In this document: one piece after another, positions 41,970 through 51,092 of the stretch | Layout: each line of letters starts with the position of its first letter | How positions within the stretch are numbered: the first letter of the stretch is position 1 | Source of the DNA: Verrucosispora sp. WMMD573 | GTDB taxonomy: Bacteria > Actinomycetota > Actinomycetes > Mycobacteriales > Micromonosporaceae | NCBI RefSeq assembly: GCF_027497175.1 | Contig: NZ_CP114901.1 | Coordinates: forward strand, 4,960,001 to 5,024,000 | DNA: 64,000 bases | Direction: 5' to 3' | Notes under the pieces: model-generated | Databases searched by the model: none | What the model was told of the DNA's origin: nothing | What the model saw: the letters and a program-made list of their open reading frames with translations, nothing else | Made by a program: the position numbers and the translations under genes

Positions 41970-43562
41970 GTGGCCGCCAGCCCGCCGCAGGTCTTCGCGA
42001 TCGACCTGGGCACCTCGGGACTGAAGGCCGCGCTGGTCGCCGCCGACGGCACGGTCACCGGCTGGGCCGAGCGGCCGGTCCCGCTGCGGGTGCTGCCCGG
42101 TGGCGGCGCCGAACAGGATCCGCTCGCCTGGTGGACGGCGCTCGGGCAGGTCGCCGCCGACCTGGGACGCGACCATCCCGAGCAGCTGCGGGCGGTCGCC
42201 ACGGTGTGCGCCTCCACCCAGGGCGAGGGAACCATCGCGGTGGACGCCGCCGGTGAACCGCTGACCGCCTGCATCAGCTGGCTCGACATGCGTGGCGCGC
42301 CGCACCTGCGACGGCAGTTCGGCGGCTTTCCCGCGTACCAGGGGATGTCGGTGCGCCGGATCGCCCGCTGGCTGCGGCTTACCGGAGGCATGCCCTCACC
42401 GACCGGCAAGGACCCCGCCGCCCACATGCTGTTCGTCCGCGACACCCTGCCGCAGGTGTACGCGCGCACCGCGACGTTCCTCAACGTGCTCGACTGGATC
42501 AACCTGAAGCTCACCGGACGCACGGTGGCCACCGTCGACTCCATCCTCACCTCGTGGGTGACCGACAACCGGCGTCCCGGCCACATCCGCTACTCCCCCG
42601 CCCTGGTCGCCGGCAGCGGCATCGACGCGGACAAGCTGCCACCGATCGTCGCCTGCACCGAGGTGATCGGCACGTTGACCCCGGCAGCCGCCGCGCACCT
42701 CGGCCTGCCCGCGACGGTGCGGGTGGTCGCCGGGGCGATCGACAACACCGCCGCGGCGATCGGCGCCGGCACCACCGGCGACAACGACCCGCACCTGTAC
42801 GTCGGCACCTCCTCCTGGATCGCGGCCCACGTGCCCCGGAAGAAGACCGACGTCGCCGCCGGCATCGCCTCGGTGCCCTGCGCGATCGGCGACCGCTACC
42901 TGATGACCGCCCTCCAGGCCACCGCCGGCGCCAACCTGACCTGGCTGCGGGACAAGATCGTCGAGTACGACGACCCACTGCTCAGCGCCGGTCACCTCAG
43001 CCGCGACGAGGGCACCCTCTTCGACGCCTTCGACACCATCATCCCGACGGTGCCGCCGGGCTCGAACGGGGTGCTCTACACCCCCTGGCTGTACGGCGAA
43101 CGCGCCCCGGTGGACGACGCGAGCCTGCGCGCCGGATTCTTCAACATCTCCCTCGACACCAATCGCTCGGACCTGCTGCGGGCCGTCTTCGAGGGGGTCG
43201 CGTTCAACACCCGTTGGCTGCTCGGCGCGGTGAACCGGTTCCTCGGCGCACCGGTCACCTCGATGGCCATCACCGGCGGCGGGGCGCTGTCGGACTCCTG
43301 GTGTCAGATCTTCGCCGACGTGCTCGGCGTGGAGATCCGCCGCGACGCCCAGCCGCTCGCGGTCAACGCCCGGGGGGCGGGTTGGATCGGCGGAATCGGC
43401 ACCGGGCAGCTCACCTTCGCCGACATCCCCGGCCTCATGCGCACCGACCGGGTCTTCGTGCCGACGCCCGCCCACCGGGCCACCTATGCCGAGATCTTCG
43501 ACGTCTACCGCCAACTGCATCAGCGACTTGCGCCTGTCTACCGCCGCCTCAACCGCCCCTGA
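41970..43562 (+). CDS. FGGY-family carbohydrate kinase (xylulokinase-like)
   Basis: A 530-residue sugar kinase. The N-terminal ATPase fold shows FAIDLGTSGLKAALV (residues 9-23) and EQDPLAWWTAL. The C-terminal half has IGAGTTGDNDPHLYVGTSSW, an ERAPVDD stretch as in xylulokinases, and GGGALSDSWCQIFADVLG. It phosphorylates a ketose or polyol that the class II aldolase encoded just upstream could then cleave, as in fuculose or ribulose pathways (family knowledge; the substrate here is inference). The GTG at 41970 is 4 nt after the previous stop, and the aquaporin gene follows 48 nt later. Confidence 0.92.
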   Translation: MAASPPQVFAIDLGTSGLKAALVAADGTVTGWAERPVPLRVLPGGGAEQDPLAWWTALGQVAADLGRDHPEQLRAVATVCASTQGEGTIAVDAAGEPLTACISWLDMRGAPHLRRQFGGFPAYQGMSVRRIARWLRLTGGMPSPTGKDPAAHMLFVRDTLPQVYARTATFLNVLDWINLKLTGRTVATVDSILTSWVTDNRRPGHIRYSPALVAGSGIDADKLPPIVACTEVIGTLTPAAAAHLGLPATVRVVAGAIDNTAAAIGAGTTGDNDPHLYVGTSSWIAAHVPRKKTDVAAGIASVPCAIGDRYLMTALQATAGANLTWLRDKIVEYDDPLLSAGHLSRDEGTLFDAFDTIIPTVPPGSNGVLYTPWLYGERAPVDDASLRAGFFNISLDTNRSDLLRAVFEGVAFNTRWLLGAVNRFLGAPVTSMAITGGGALSDSWCQIFADVLGVEIRRDAQPLAVNARGAGWIGGIGTGQLTFADIPGLMRTDRVFVPTPAHRATYAEIFDVYRQLHQRLAPVYRRLNRP

Positions 43563-43610
43563 ACTGCCGAAACTGGCACCCGGAGAGGCGTTGTTGGTGA
43601 GACTGGGGCC

Positions 43611-44324
43611 ATGGTTGACGTCAGACGGTACGTGGCTGAGTGCATCGGCACCTTCCTCCTGGTCTTCTTCGGCGTGGGCAGCGCCGTCGCGGCCCGGATC
43701 GACGGTGGCGTGGTCGTGGTCTCGCTGGCGTTCGGCTTCGTCCTGCTCGCGCTGGTCTACACGATCGGTCAGCTCTCCGGGAGTCACGTGAACCCGGCGG
43801 TGACGCTCGGCGTGCTGCTCTCCGGCAAGATCACAGCGCTCGGTGCGGTGCTGTACTGGGCCGCCCAGTTCGTCGGCGCGGCCGTGGCGTCCTTTCTGCT
43901 CTGGGTGCTGGTGCGTTGGGGAGGAGTGACCGACCAGACCGGTGTGCTGGGCGCCAACGGCTACGGCACCAACATCAACGCCGGTGGCGCGATGCTGCTG
44001 GAGACCGTGCTGACCTTCCTGTTCGTCCTGGTCGTGCTCGTGGTGAGCAAGCGCAGCACGGACCTGTCGGGTTTCGCCGGCCTGGCGATCGGACTCGCCC
44101 TCGGCGTGGCGAACCTGGTCGGCGTCGCGCTGACCGGCGCGGCGGTTAATCCGGCGCGGGCGTTCGGGCCGGCAATCTTCGAAGGCGGCCTCGCACTGCG
44201 TCAGCTCTGGGTGTTCATTGTCTTTCCACTGCTCGGCGCAGTTCTGGCCGCGCTGGTCGCGCCACTCGTCGAACACGGCTCCGGCGTCACCCGGATCGGC
44301 ACGCCCCGCCCGTCCGGGCGCTGA
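43611..44324 (+). CDS. MIP-family channel (aquaporin/glyceroporin-like)
   Basis: A 237-residue, six-helix channel. Two NPA boxes (SHVNPAV at 61-63 and AAVNPARAFGPA at 180-182) form the pore. The selectivity-filter arginine Arg183 is present, as is the AFG phenylalanine at 41. The position of the AqpZ pore histidine (helix 5) is occupied by Asn168 (LGVANLVG), so the pore may pass solutes other than water. The last gene of the aldolase-kinase locus, it may bring in the polyol or release a small product such as glycolaldehyde or glycerol (inference). The start is ATG 43611. Confidence 0.9.
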   Translation: MVDVRRYVAECIGTFLLVFFGVGSAVAARIDGGVVVVSLAFGFVLLALVYTIGQLSGSHVNPAVTLGVLLSGKITALGAVLYWAAQFVGAAVASFLLWVLVRWGGVTDQTGVLGANGYGTNINAGGAMLLETVLTFLFVLVVLVVSKRSTDLSGFAGLAIGLALGVANLVGVALTGAAVNPARAFGPAIFEGGLALRQLWVFIVFPLLGAVLAALVAPLVEHGSGVTRIGTPRPSGR

Positions 44325-44547
44325 GCCGGGTCGTCCCGGTGACGTGGCGTCCGGGCCGTCATTGATGTCTTGCCGGCCCGCGCTTTTCTGTGCGATCGAT
44401 ATGTGACTAGCTTTTTGCCCGTTTCCCGTTAATCGGGATAGGCGGCCCTGCGCCCGCCTGGGAGTGTCGGCAGTCATCAATGATGGCCTTTATCCTCTAA
44501 TCGATGCGAAGCTATGACGTCGGCGTGGGCCATCGACTGGAGGATAC

Positions 44548-46350
44548 GTGCAGGCAATACGTCGGAGGCTACTCGAAACCCCGTCCGCTGATCCCCGGCA
44601 AGCCGAACCGGAACGGGCGGCGGCGGAAGTCCAGCCTCGCGACGGACAGGGACGGCTGGCGGCGGCCGCTCGGGTGCTGCGTCACGAATGGACGCTGGCG
44701 ACCATCGCCAGCGTGGCCGTGGCGGTTGTTCTCACCTGGCCGACGCTCAAGCAGCCGTGGACGACCATCCCGGGCGACATCGGCGATCCACCACTACAGG
44801 CGTGGCAGGTCGCCTGGGCCGGGCATGCGCTGGTCACCGACCCCCTCAACCTCTGGCACTCCAACACGTTCTTCCCAGACCTCTACACGTACGCCTACAC
44901 CGACATCGTGCTCGGCTACGCACCGGCCGGTCTGTTCGGCCACGGCGTCGCGGCGGCCATCTTCCGCTACAACCTGCTCTACGTGTTCGCCCACGCACTC
45001 GCCTGCCTCGGGGCGTACGCCCTGGTGCGCCAACTGGGCGGTATCCGGACGGCGGCGGCCGTGGCCGGCGTCGCCTGGGCCTTCGCGCCGTGGCGGCTCG
45101 CGCACAGCGGGCATCTGAACATCCTCTCCATCGGCGGCGTCGCACTGTGCCTGGCGATGCTGGCTCGCGGCCACGGCTGGTCCCTGCGCGACGGTCACCG
45201 ACCGGCGCTGCACCGCCCCGGATGGATCCTGGCCGGCTGGTTGGTCGCCGCCTGGCAGCTGACCCTGGGCCTGGCGATCGGCCTGCCGCTCGCGTACTTC
45301 CTGGCCGGCACCATGCTGGTGGCCCTCCTGGCGGTCGGCTGGGCCCGCTGGCGGACCGGCGCCTGGTTGTTGGGTCGCCGGGTGGTGCTGGCCAACCTTC
45401 TCGGCGGCGTCGTCTTCGGAGCGATGTTGATCTGGCTGGGGACCACCTTCCTGCGGGTGGTGGAGCTGAACCCGGAGGCGCACCGGAATCTGGCCTGGAC
45501 GGAGATGTTCTCCCCACCCCTGCGGGGATACTTCGTCGCGCCCGCGGACTCGTGGCTGTGGGGTGATCACTTCGCGGCCGCCCGCGCCCAGCTGTCCTGG
45601 CCGCCGGAGATGGCACTGCTTCCCGGCGTCACGTTGATCGTGCTGGCCGTGGCCGGGCTGAGCTACTCGACGTTCCGGGTGCGCCACCGCGTCCTGCTCG
45701 GGCTGGGTGTGCTGGTCAGCGGCGCGCTCGGACTCGGTACCAACCTCGTCGGTCAGGGCGAACCGGGGTACCTGACCTTGTCGCGGCTGCTGCCCGGATG
45801 GGACGCGCTGCGGACCCCGGGGCGACTGATGGTGTGGACGAGCCTGCTGCTCGCCATTCTGGCCGCAGGAGCGATAAGCGAGTTCGGACGGAATCGCCCC
45901 AGGCTCGGGTGGCCGAGGTCGGTGAGCGCGGTCGTCCTCCTGCTGCCCCTGCTGCTGGTCCTGGTCGAGGGCGTCAACCGGACGCCGCACCCCACCGTGC
46001 CGACCGCCCCGCCGGCGCTGCGGGCGGCGACCGAACCGATCCTGGTCCTGCCCAGCAACGGGGTGGCCGAATCCGACATCATGCTCTGGACAACCGACGG
46101 ATTTCCCCGCGTCGCCAACGGTGCGGTGACCTTCCTGCCGGCCAGTCAGCAACAGATCCGCACGGTGACCGCGACCTTTCCCGATCCGGCGAGTATCACG
46201 TTCCTGCGGCAGGTCGGCATCCGGTCGGTGGTCGTCCTGCCGGACCGGCTCGCCGGAACGCCCTGGGACGGCCTGCCCACCCGAGCCGTCGAGGGCCTCG
46301 GCATCACCCGGGAGGAGATAGGCGGCGCATTGGTGTACCGCCTCGATTGA
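44548..46350 (+). CDS. Polytopic membrane protein (GT-C-like, function unknown)
   Basis: A 600-residue integral membrane protein with about eleven hydrophobic segments and a soluble C-terminus of about 130 residues. An early loop with PGDIGDPPLQAWQVAWA (first extracellular loop with acidic residues), then HSNTFFPD, resembles the layout of GT-C glycosyltransferases or YfhO-like proteins that use polyprenyl-linked sugars. The final domain includes PILVLPSNGVAESD and RQVGIRSVVVLPDRL. I cannot assign a substrate. GTG 44548 follows GGAGG by 4 nt. The 223-nt gap upstream is less GC-rich and probably holds its promoter. Confidence 0.72.
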   Translation: MQAIRRRLLETPSADPRQAEPERAAAEVQPRDGQGRLAAAARVLRHEWTLATIASVAVAVVLTWPTLKQPWTTIPGDIGDPPLQAWQVAWAGHALVTDPLNLWHSNTFFPDLYTYAYTDIVLGYAPAGLFGHGVAAAIFRYNLLYVFAHALACLGAYALVRQLGGIRTAAAVAGVAWAFAPWRLAHSGHLNILSIGGVALCLAMLARGHGWSLRDGHRPALHRPGWILAGWLVAAWQLTLGLAIGLPLAYFLAGTMLVALLAVGWARWRTGAWLLGRRVVLANLLGGVVFGAMLIWLGTTFLRVVELNPEAHRNLAWTEMFSPPLRGYFVAPADSWLWGDHFAAARAQLSWPPEMALLPGVTLIVLAVAGLSYSTFRVRHRVLLGLGVLVSGALGLGTNLVGQGEPGYLTLSRLLPGWDALRTPGRLMVWTSLLLAILAAGAISEFGRNRPRLGWPRSVSAVVLLLPLLLVLVEGVNRTPHPTVPTAPPALRAATEPILVLPSNGVAESDIMLWTTDGFPRVANGAVTFLPASQQQIRTVTATFPDPASITFLRQVGIRSVVVLPDRLAGTPWDGLPTRAVEGLGITREEIGGALVYRLD

Positions 46351-46378
46351 GGCGGGGCCGACGCCAGCGTACTGCTCA

Positions 46379-47857
46379 TCACTCCCGGGTGGCACCCATC
46401 GGCTCGCGGACCAGGGCACCGTCGATGTAGCAGTACCGCCAGTCCTCGCCCTCCTCCAGCGACCGGATCAACGGGTGGCCGGTCTGCCGGTAGTGCTCCT
46501 CCGCGTGGTTGTTCACCGAGTCGCTGCAACAGCCCACGGCGCCGCAGGTCAGACACATCCGCAGCTGCACCCAGTCGTCGCCGCTCTCCACACACTGCGG
46601 GCACGCGTCCGCGTCGGACTCGGTGATCTGGATCCGATCGAGGTGCGTGCAGGCGGTGCTGATGGTCTCCTCACGCACGTACCGCCAACTGGAGTGCAGC
46701 AGCCGGTCCGGGATGATTCGGGCCAGGTAGCGCGAGTTCGCCGCGAGCAGTGGGCTCACCACGGCCAGGATCAGCACGTACAGGGCGATGAACGGGCCGA
46801 GCCGGTCGTCCAGGCCGGCGGCGATGGCGAGGGTGGCCAGAATCAACGAGAACTCGCCCCGGCCCAGCACGGTCAGGCCGACGTTGGCGGCCCCGCGCTG
46901 GTTGAGCCCGAACAACCGGCCGGCGATCAGGCCGGCCACCACGTTGGTGACGATGGTCATCAGCACGGCCAGCAGCACCGGCAGCGCCACCGAGCCGAAG
47001 TCGCCGACGTCGATGCTCAGCCCGAAGACCAGGAAGAAGACCGCCGCGAAGACGTCCCGCAGCGGCAGTACCAGGCGCTCGACCCGTTCCCGAATGGGGG
47101 TGCGAGCCACCACGAGACCGATCATCAGCGCGCCGATCGCGTCGGAGACACCGATCTCGGCCGACACCCCGGCCACGAGCACGACCAGTCCGACCATCAG
47201 GATGGCCAGCAGTTCGTCCTCGTTGCTGTCGATCACCTTGCCGACCAGGCGAGCGCCGAAGCGCGCGACGGCGAAGAGCACCACCAGGTAGGCGAAGCTC
47301 AGACCGATGCGCAGCACCAGTTCCCCGGCGGAACCGGCACCGGACAGCAGCGGCGACAGCAGCGCCAGATACAGCGCGAGGAACAGGTCCTCGATCACGA
47401 TGATGCCGAGAATGACGGGCGTCTCCGCGTTCGCCAGCCGCCGGAACTCGATGAGCAGTTTCGTCACGATCGCCGAGGAGGAGATGCCGAGCGCACCGGC
47501 GATCACGAACGCCTCGTAGCCGCCCCAGCCGAGGGCGAACCCGAAGAGCAGGCCGGCACCGACGTTGAGACCGATGTACGAGCCGGCGGCGACGAACAAC
47601 CGTTTGCCGCTGCCGAGCACCTGGTCCACCGGAAACTCGACGCCCAGATGAAACAGCAGCAGTACCAGGCCGAGGGAGGCCAGCAGGCTCAGGTCCTCGG
47701 GATGAGCGATCAGCACCGGGCCGGGCGTACCGGGTCCGAGCAGGATGCCCGCGAGCATGAAGAACGGCACGGTGGGCAGGTTGATCCGGCGACCCGCGCG
47801 GGCGAGCAGGCCCGCGATCAGTACGAGGGCCCCGAAGCCCACGAGGTCAGCATGCAC
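46379..47857 (-). CDS. CPA2 cation/proton antiporter with C-terminal UBP-type zinc finger
   Basis: A 492-residue antiporter. About twelve membrane segments fill residues 1-375, with the KefB-like stretches LLLFHLGVEF, ISSSAIVTKLL and LGRGEFSLIL. Residues 403-480 are a complete zf-UBP domain: Cys403/His405, Cys419/Cys422, Cys435/Cys438, Cys443 or 444, His451, His455 and His461. Such fingers bind ubiquitin tails in eukaryotes; in bacteria the partner is unknown. A KhtT-like subunit gene lies 49 nt upstream in the same direction. It probably exports K+ or Na+ against protons. The GTG at 47857 has AGGAG 8 nt before it. Confidence 0.92.
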   Translation of the reverse strand: MHADLVGFGALVLIAGLLARAGRRINLPTVPFFMLAGILLGPGTPGPVLIAHPEDLSLLASLGLVLLLFHLGVEFPVDQVLGSGKRLFVAAGSYIGLNVGAGLLFGFALGWGGYEAFVIAGALGISSSAIVTKLLIEFRRLANAETPVILGIIVIEDLFLALYLALLSPLLSGAGSAGELVLRIGLSFAYLVVLFAVARFGARLVGKVIDSNEDELLAILMVGLVVLVAGVSAEIGVSDAIGALMIGLVVARTPIRERVERLVLPLRDVFAAVFFLVFGLSIDVGDFGSVALPVLLAVLMTIVTNVVAGLIAGRLFGLNQRGAANVGLTVLGRGEFSLILATLAIAAGLDDRLGPFIALYVLILAVVSPLLAANSRYLARIIPDRLLHSSWRYVREETISTACTHLDRIQITESDADACPQCVESGDDWVQLRMCLTCGAVGCCSDSVNNHAEEHYRQTGHPLIRSLEEGEDWRYCYIDGALVREPMGATRE

Positions 47858-47906
47858 GGTGAGGACTCCTGGAGCGGACTGAACGAGGGAGTACGACGCG
47901 GGACGA

Positions 47907-48134
47907 CTACTCGGAGAAGTACGTGCCGGCCAACAGGGCGCCCACCTTACGCGCCTGCTCTTCCGACATCTCGATCACGGCGACCGGATCGTCCTTGCCG
48001 GCGGCGAAAACGTACAGGTCACGGTTGCCGTCCCGGCGTACCACCACCGAGATCCGTTGGGTGTTGCTGCCCAGGTCGACGTCGTACCGCTTGCCGATAC
48101 CTGGCAATTCCTGCACATATATCCCTTTGCCCAT
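47907..48134 (-). CDS. KhtT-like antiporter regulatory subunit, N-terminal domain only
   Basis: A 75-residue protein matching the N-terminal domain of KhtT, the regulator of K+/H+ antiporters: VQELPGIGKRYDVDLGS, the ISVVVRRDGNRDLYVF strands, and the end EEQARKVGALLAGTYF. Usual KhtT proteins are about 165 residues and carry a ligand-binding TrkA-C (RCK_C) domain, which is absent here. The stop is clean and the antiporter gene follows, so the short form looks intended rather than broken. ATG 48134 has GGGGAGGG just upstream. Confidence 0.85.
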   Translation of the reverse strand: MGKGIYVQELPGIGKRYDVDLGSNTQRISVVVRRDGNRDLYVFAAGKDDPVAVIEMSEEQARKVGALLAGTYFSE

Positions 48135-48321
48135 GGTCCCTCCCCGCTGCGCCGTCCACGATCTCTGCGCAATGGTACGAGGCGTTCGGCGTGGGACGGG
48201 TATATCACCACCTGCGCCGAGGCGGCGAAGACGGCCGATTCACCCGCACGCGGGCTTCGCGGTGACCGCCCGACGCCGATCGACCGGCGGAGTCGTCGCC
48301 GGGCTCCCGCCGGTCGACGGG

Positions 48322-49776
48322 CTACGAGGTGAGGCGGAACGTGGCGTCGGCGCGTGCCTGGGCGTCGTTGATCGGGTCGAGTCGCAGCTGGTAGTTGTAG
48401 TGCCGGACGTAGCGGTCGGGGTAGTTGTACGAGCGGAACGACGACCAGGACGAGTTGCCCAGACCGGCGACCTGCCGGAAGGTGGCATCCGCGGCGAAGA
48501 CCGCGCTGCCGTCGCTGGCCGCCAGCACGAAGTCGAAGCCGTAGTGCCGCAGGTAGTGACCGGGGTAGTTGACCGATTCGAACGACACGCTGGCGGCGTC
48601 GGCAAGCCCCGGCACCACCCGGAACTGGGCGTCCTGCGCCGGGCTGACATTGGCGTCGATGCGTACGTCGTGGTTGGCGTGCCGCACGTACCGGTCCTGG
48701 TGGGTGTATGCCTGGATCCGGTTCGCCGGCGTGGTCGCGCCCCAGCGCCCCAGCACCGCGCTCTCCTCGGCGGCGGTCAGGTTCAGGATCGAGCCGTGCC
48801 GTTTACGGCTGGCACCCAGCTGGTAGTCCGTCCGGGTCCGGAAGTTGGTGACACTGCCCAGGTTGGTGGAGGTGACCGGCAGGTAGCCCCGCCCGGTGGC
48901 GTACTGGTCGAGCCAGAGCGCCCACTCGTTACGACCGTTGAACTGCATCCACATCGGCCCTTCGACCACGTTGCCGCCGCCGGTGCCGTTGGAGATGCCG
49001 AGGTGGGAGAGGTTGCCCAGCATCGTCCACGAGCCGAGGATCGAGTTGCTGCCCTCGATGGTGATGTGCCCGTCGGCCGAGGCCCGGTAGTAGCGGTAAC
49101 CGCCGACCGACCCGGGCACCTCGACGATCTGGGTGTCGATGATGCCCTGGCCGCCGCCGGGCCGTTCGATGTAGAGCTGGGGAGCGGTGAAGCTGCGGAA
49201 GTCACTGGTCCGCACGTACCAGATGCGGTGTTTGGTCACGCCGTCGCGCAGGGAGTTCGTCGCCCAGTAGACGACGTAGTCGCCGGTCGCCGCGTTGTAG
49301 ATGGCCTCCGGCGCCCAGGCGTTGCCGGCGCCTGGGATCGCACCGGCGACGTTGATCAGCCAGGGTGCGGACCAGTTCACCAGGTCGCGGGACTCCCACA
49401 CCACGAGCGACCTGCTGCCCCGGTTCGCCGCGTCGCTCCACGAGGTGCCACTGGCGATTCGCAGATCGGTGGCGACGATCCAGTACCGGTCGCCGGAGGG
49501 CGATCGGACGATGGAGGGATCACGCACCCCCCGGGTGCCGATCGTGGACAGCAGCACGGGTGAGCCGTTGTTCAGGTCGCGCCAGGTCAGCCCGTCCCGG
49601 CTGTGCGCGAAGTAGACCTGCTCGCCGGTGGCCGACTCGCCGGTGAAGTGTGCCATCAGGTAGCCGGTGAACGGGTCGAGGGCGGCGGCCTCGGCACGCG
49701 GCGCCTGCGCCGCCGGCAGCAACAACAGACAGAGGGCTGCGATCAGGGCGCCTGCCCTGGTCAGGACTCTGGACAT
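48322..49776 (-). CDS. GH43-type glycoside hydrolase with AbfB (arabinose-binding) domain
   Basis: A 484-residue secreted enzyme. The signal peptide ends near residue 30 (APRAEA). A five-bladed propeller of the GH43 type follows, with TRGVRDPSIVRSPSGDRYWI, NAWAPEAIYN and the glutamate in VVEGPMWMQF. The C-terminal AbfB/CBM42 beta-trefoil (about 345-484) has repeated YVRHANHDVRID, HYLRHYGFDF and RYVRHYNYQLRL units that bind arabinose side chains. It probably releases arabinose or cuts arabinan. A perfect LacI-type operator lies 30 nt upstream of ATG 49776, so arabinose-related induction is likely (inference). Confidence 0.9.
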   Translation of the reverse strand: MSRVLTRAGALIAALCLLLLPAAQAPRAEAAALDPFTGYLMAHFTGESATGEQVYFAHSRDGLTWRDLNNGSPVLLSTIGTRGVRDPSIVRSPSGDRYWIVATDLRIASGTSWSDAANRGSRSLVVWESRDLVNWSAPWLINVAGAIPGAGNAWAPEAIYNAATGDYVVYWATNSLRDGVTKHRIWYVRTSDFRSFTAPQLYIERPGGGQGIIDTQIVEVPGSVGGYRYYRASADGHITIEGSNSILGSWTMLGNLSHLGISNGTGGGNVVEGPMWMQFNGRNEWALWLDQYATGRGYLPVTSTNLGSVTNFRTRTDYQLGASRKRHGSILNLTAAEESAVLGRWGATTPANRIQAYTHQDRYVRHANHDVRIDANVSPAQDAQFRVVPGLADAASVSFESVNYPGHYLRHYGFDFVLAASDGSAVFAADATFRQVAGLGNSSWSSFRSYNYPDRYVRHYNYQLRLDPINDAQARADATFRLTS

Positions 49777-49806
49777 ACGACTCTCCGTCCGTCCGGCCCG
49801 GCCGAC

Positions 49807-49818
49807 GTTAGCGCTAAC
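49807..49818. promoter_or_regulatory. LacI-type operator of the GH43/AbfB gene
   Basis: GTTAGCGCTAAC is a perfect 12-nt palindrome 30 nt upstream of the start. It matches the usual form of LacI-family operators in actinomycete carbohydrate genes. No LacI gene is in the window. Confidence 0.7.
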
Positions 49819-50062
49819 AACACCCGCGCCCGGACGGCCCTGCTCACTGTTTCGGGGGTGTTACGCAGTCTCCGCCTCAAATCGACACCCGTCAAGGCGG
49901 CGACGTCGGCATGCTACAGACAGCCGACGATGAACCGTTCCCGCTGGAGCTGTTCAGCCGCCAACGCGAGGCGACACACGGGCTCGACCGCCGGCCACGC
50001 GTCTGTCTGCGCCGAACTCTGAGAACGGCCGGAGCTGCCCGGGACATCTCAGCCTGGAAAGG

Positions 50063-51028
50063 TTACGAAACGCGCCGGTCTGAGCCGTATCGCTCGACGA
50101 GCGCGCCGCCGATCGAAGCCAGATGGTCCCGCACACCCGCAGGGCCGGTCACCTCGACCCAGTCGACCAGGCCGGCAAGCTCGCCAGCGAGCTTGTACTC
50201 GTCGTTGCCGCAGATGACGACCTCGATGCGGCCGTCGGTCGAGGCGCCTCCCACCTCGAGCCGACCGCCGAATCCCAGCCGAAGGATGCCTATCCCCTCG
50301 GGCGCGCACACCGCCCGGACTTCGAAGGGGGTCCGTCTGCGGTCGACGTCGTCGGCGATCGCGCGCCAGCTCTCGGCAAGGTCGAAGCCCTCGGGCCGGT
50401 GCACCGGCTCGCAGGTCGGGTCGGCGGACGAGACGCGGTCGATCCGGAAGGTCCGCCGGCCGGCCTCGGTGTTGGCGACGAGGTACCACGATGGGCCTTT
50501 GGCCACGATGCCCAGCGGGTGGACGGTCCGCTCGGTCTCGGTGCCTTCGCGATCGATGTAGCCGAGCCGGACCTGGACGCCGCGGATCACCGCGTCCTGG
50601 AGCGCGTCGAGGAAGCGGGGCGGTCGTGGCTCGGCCCGGCTCGCCCCCCACCGCTGCGGGTCCCGGACGAGCGACGACGCCGCCGCCTCGGCCTGCACCC
50701 GGAAGGGTTCTGGCAGGGCGTGGACGAGCTTGCGCAGCGCCGCTTTCACGGCCGGCGCCGCAGTCGAGGCCGGGCCGGCGACCAGGAAGAGGGCACGCGC
50801 CTCATGCGCGGTCAACCCGGACAGGTCGGTGCGGGCACCGCCCACGAGGCGCCAGCCGCCGCCTCGGCCCTGCATGGAGTAGACCGGGACCCCGGCCATA
50901 CCCAGGGCGTCGAGGTCGCGGCGGGCGGTGCGCTCGGAGATCTCCAACTCCCGGGCGACCTCCGCTGCCGTCACCTGCTCGCGATGTTGCAGCAGCAGGA
51001 GGATGGCCATCAACCGGTCGGCTCGCAC
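50063..51028 (-). CDS. WYL-domain transcriptional regulator (DeoR-type HTH)
   Basis: A 321-residue regulator. An N-terminal winged helix-turn-helix (residues 1-60; AAEVARELEISERTARRDLD) is followed by a WYL domain at about 140-210 with VRLGYIDREG and KGPSWYLVAN, and a C-terminal WCX-type extension. WYL domains bind ligands such as nucleic acid fragments. It is divergent from the alpha/beta hydrolase gene with 64 nt between starts and probably controls it. Such YafY-like regulators next to an enzyme gene are common. Confidence 0.92.
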   Translation of the reverse strand: MRADRLMAILLLLQHREQVTAAEVARELEISERTARRDLDALGMAGVPVYSMQGRGGGWRLVGGARTDLSGLTAHEARALFLVAGPASTAAPAVKAALRKLVHALPEPFRVQAEAAASSLVRDPQRWGASRAEPRPPRFLDALQDAVIRGVQVRLGYIDREGTETERTVHPLGIVAKGPSWYLVANTEAGRRTFRIDRVSSADPTCEPVHRPEGFDLAESWRAIADDVDRRRTPFEVRAVCAPEGIGILRLGFGGRLEVGGASTDGRIEVVICGNDEYKLAGELAGLVDWVEVTGPAGVRDHLASIGGALVERYGSDRRVS

Positions 51029-51092
51029 CCCGACAACACTTCCACAAAAAACCGGTCAGGAGGTGACCTGTTTCGGTCGGCAGGATGCCGGC

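Noticed and set aside
44325..44547. Less GC-rich gap with CCCGTTAATCGGG and TAGG-type boxes
   Set aside because: Likely promoter and leader of the downstream membrane-protein gene, but no pair of boxes with good spacing could be defended.
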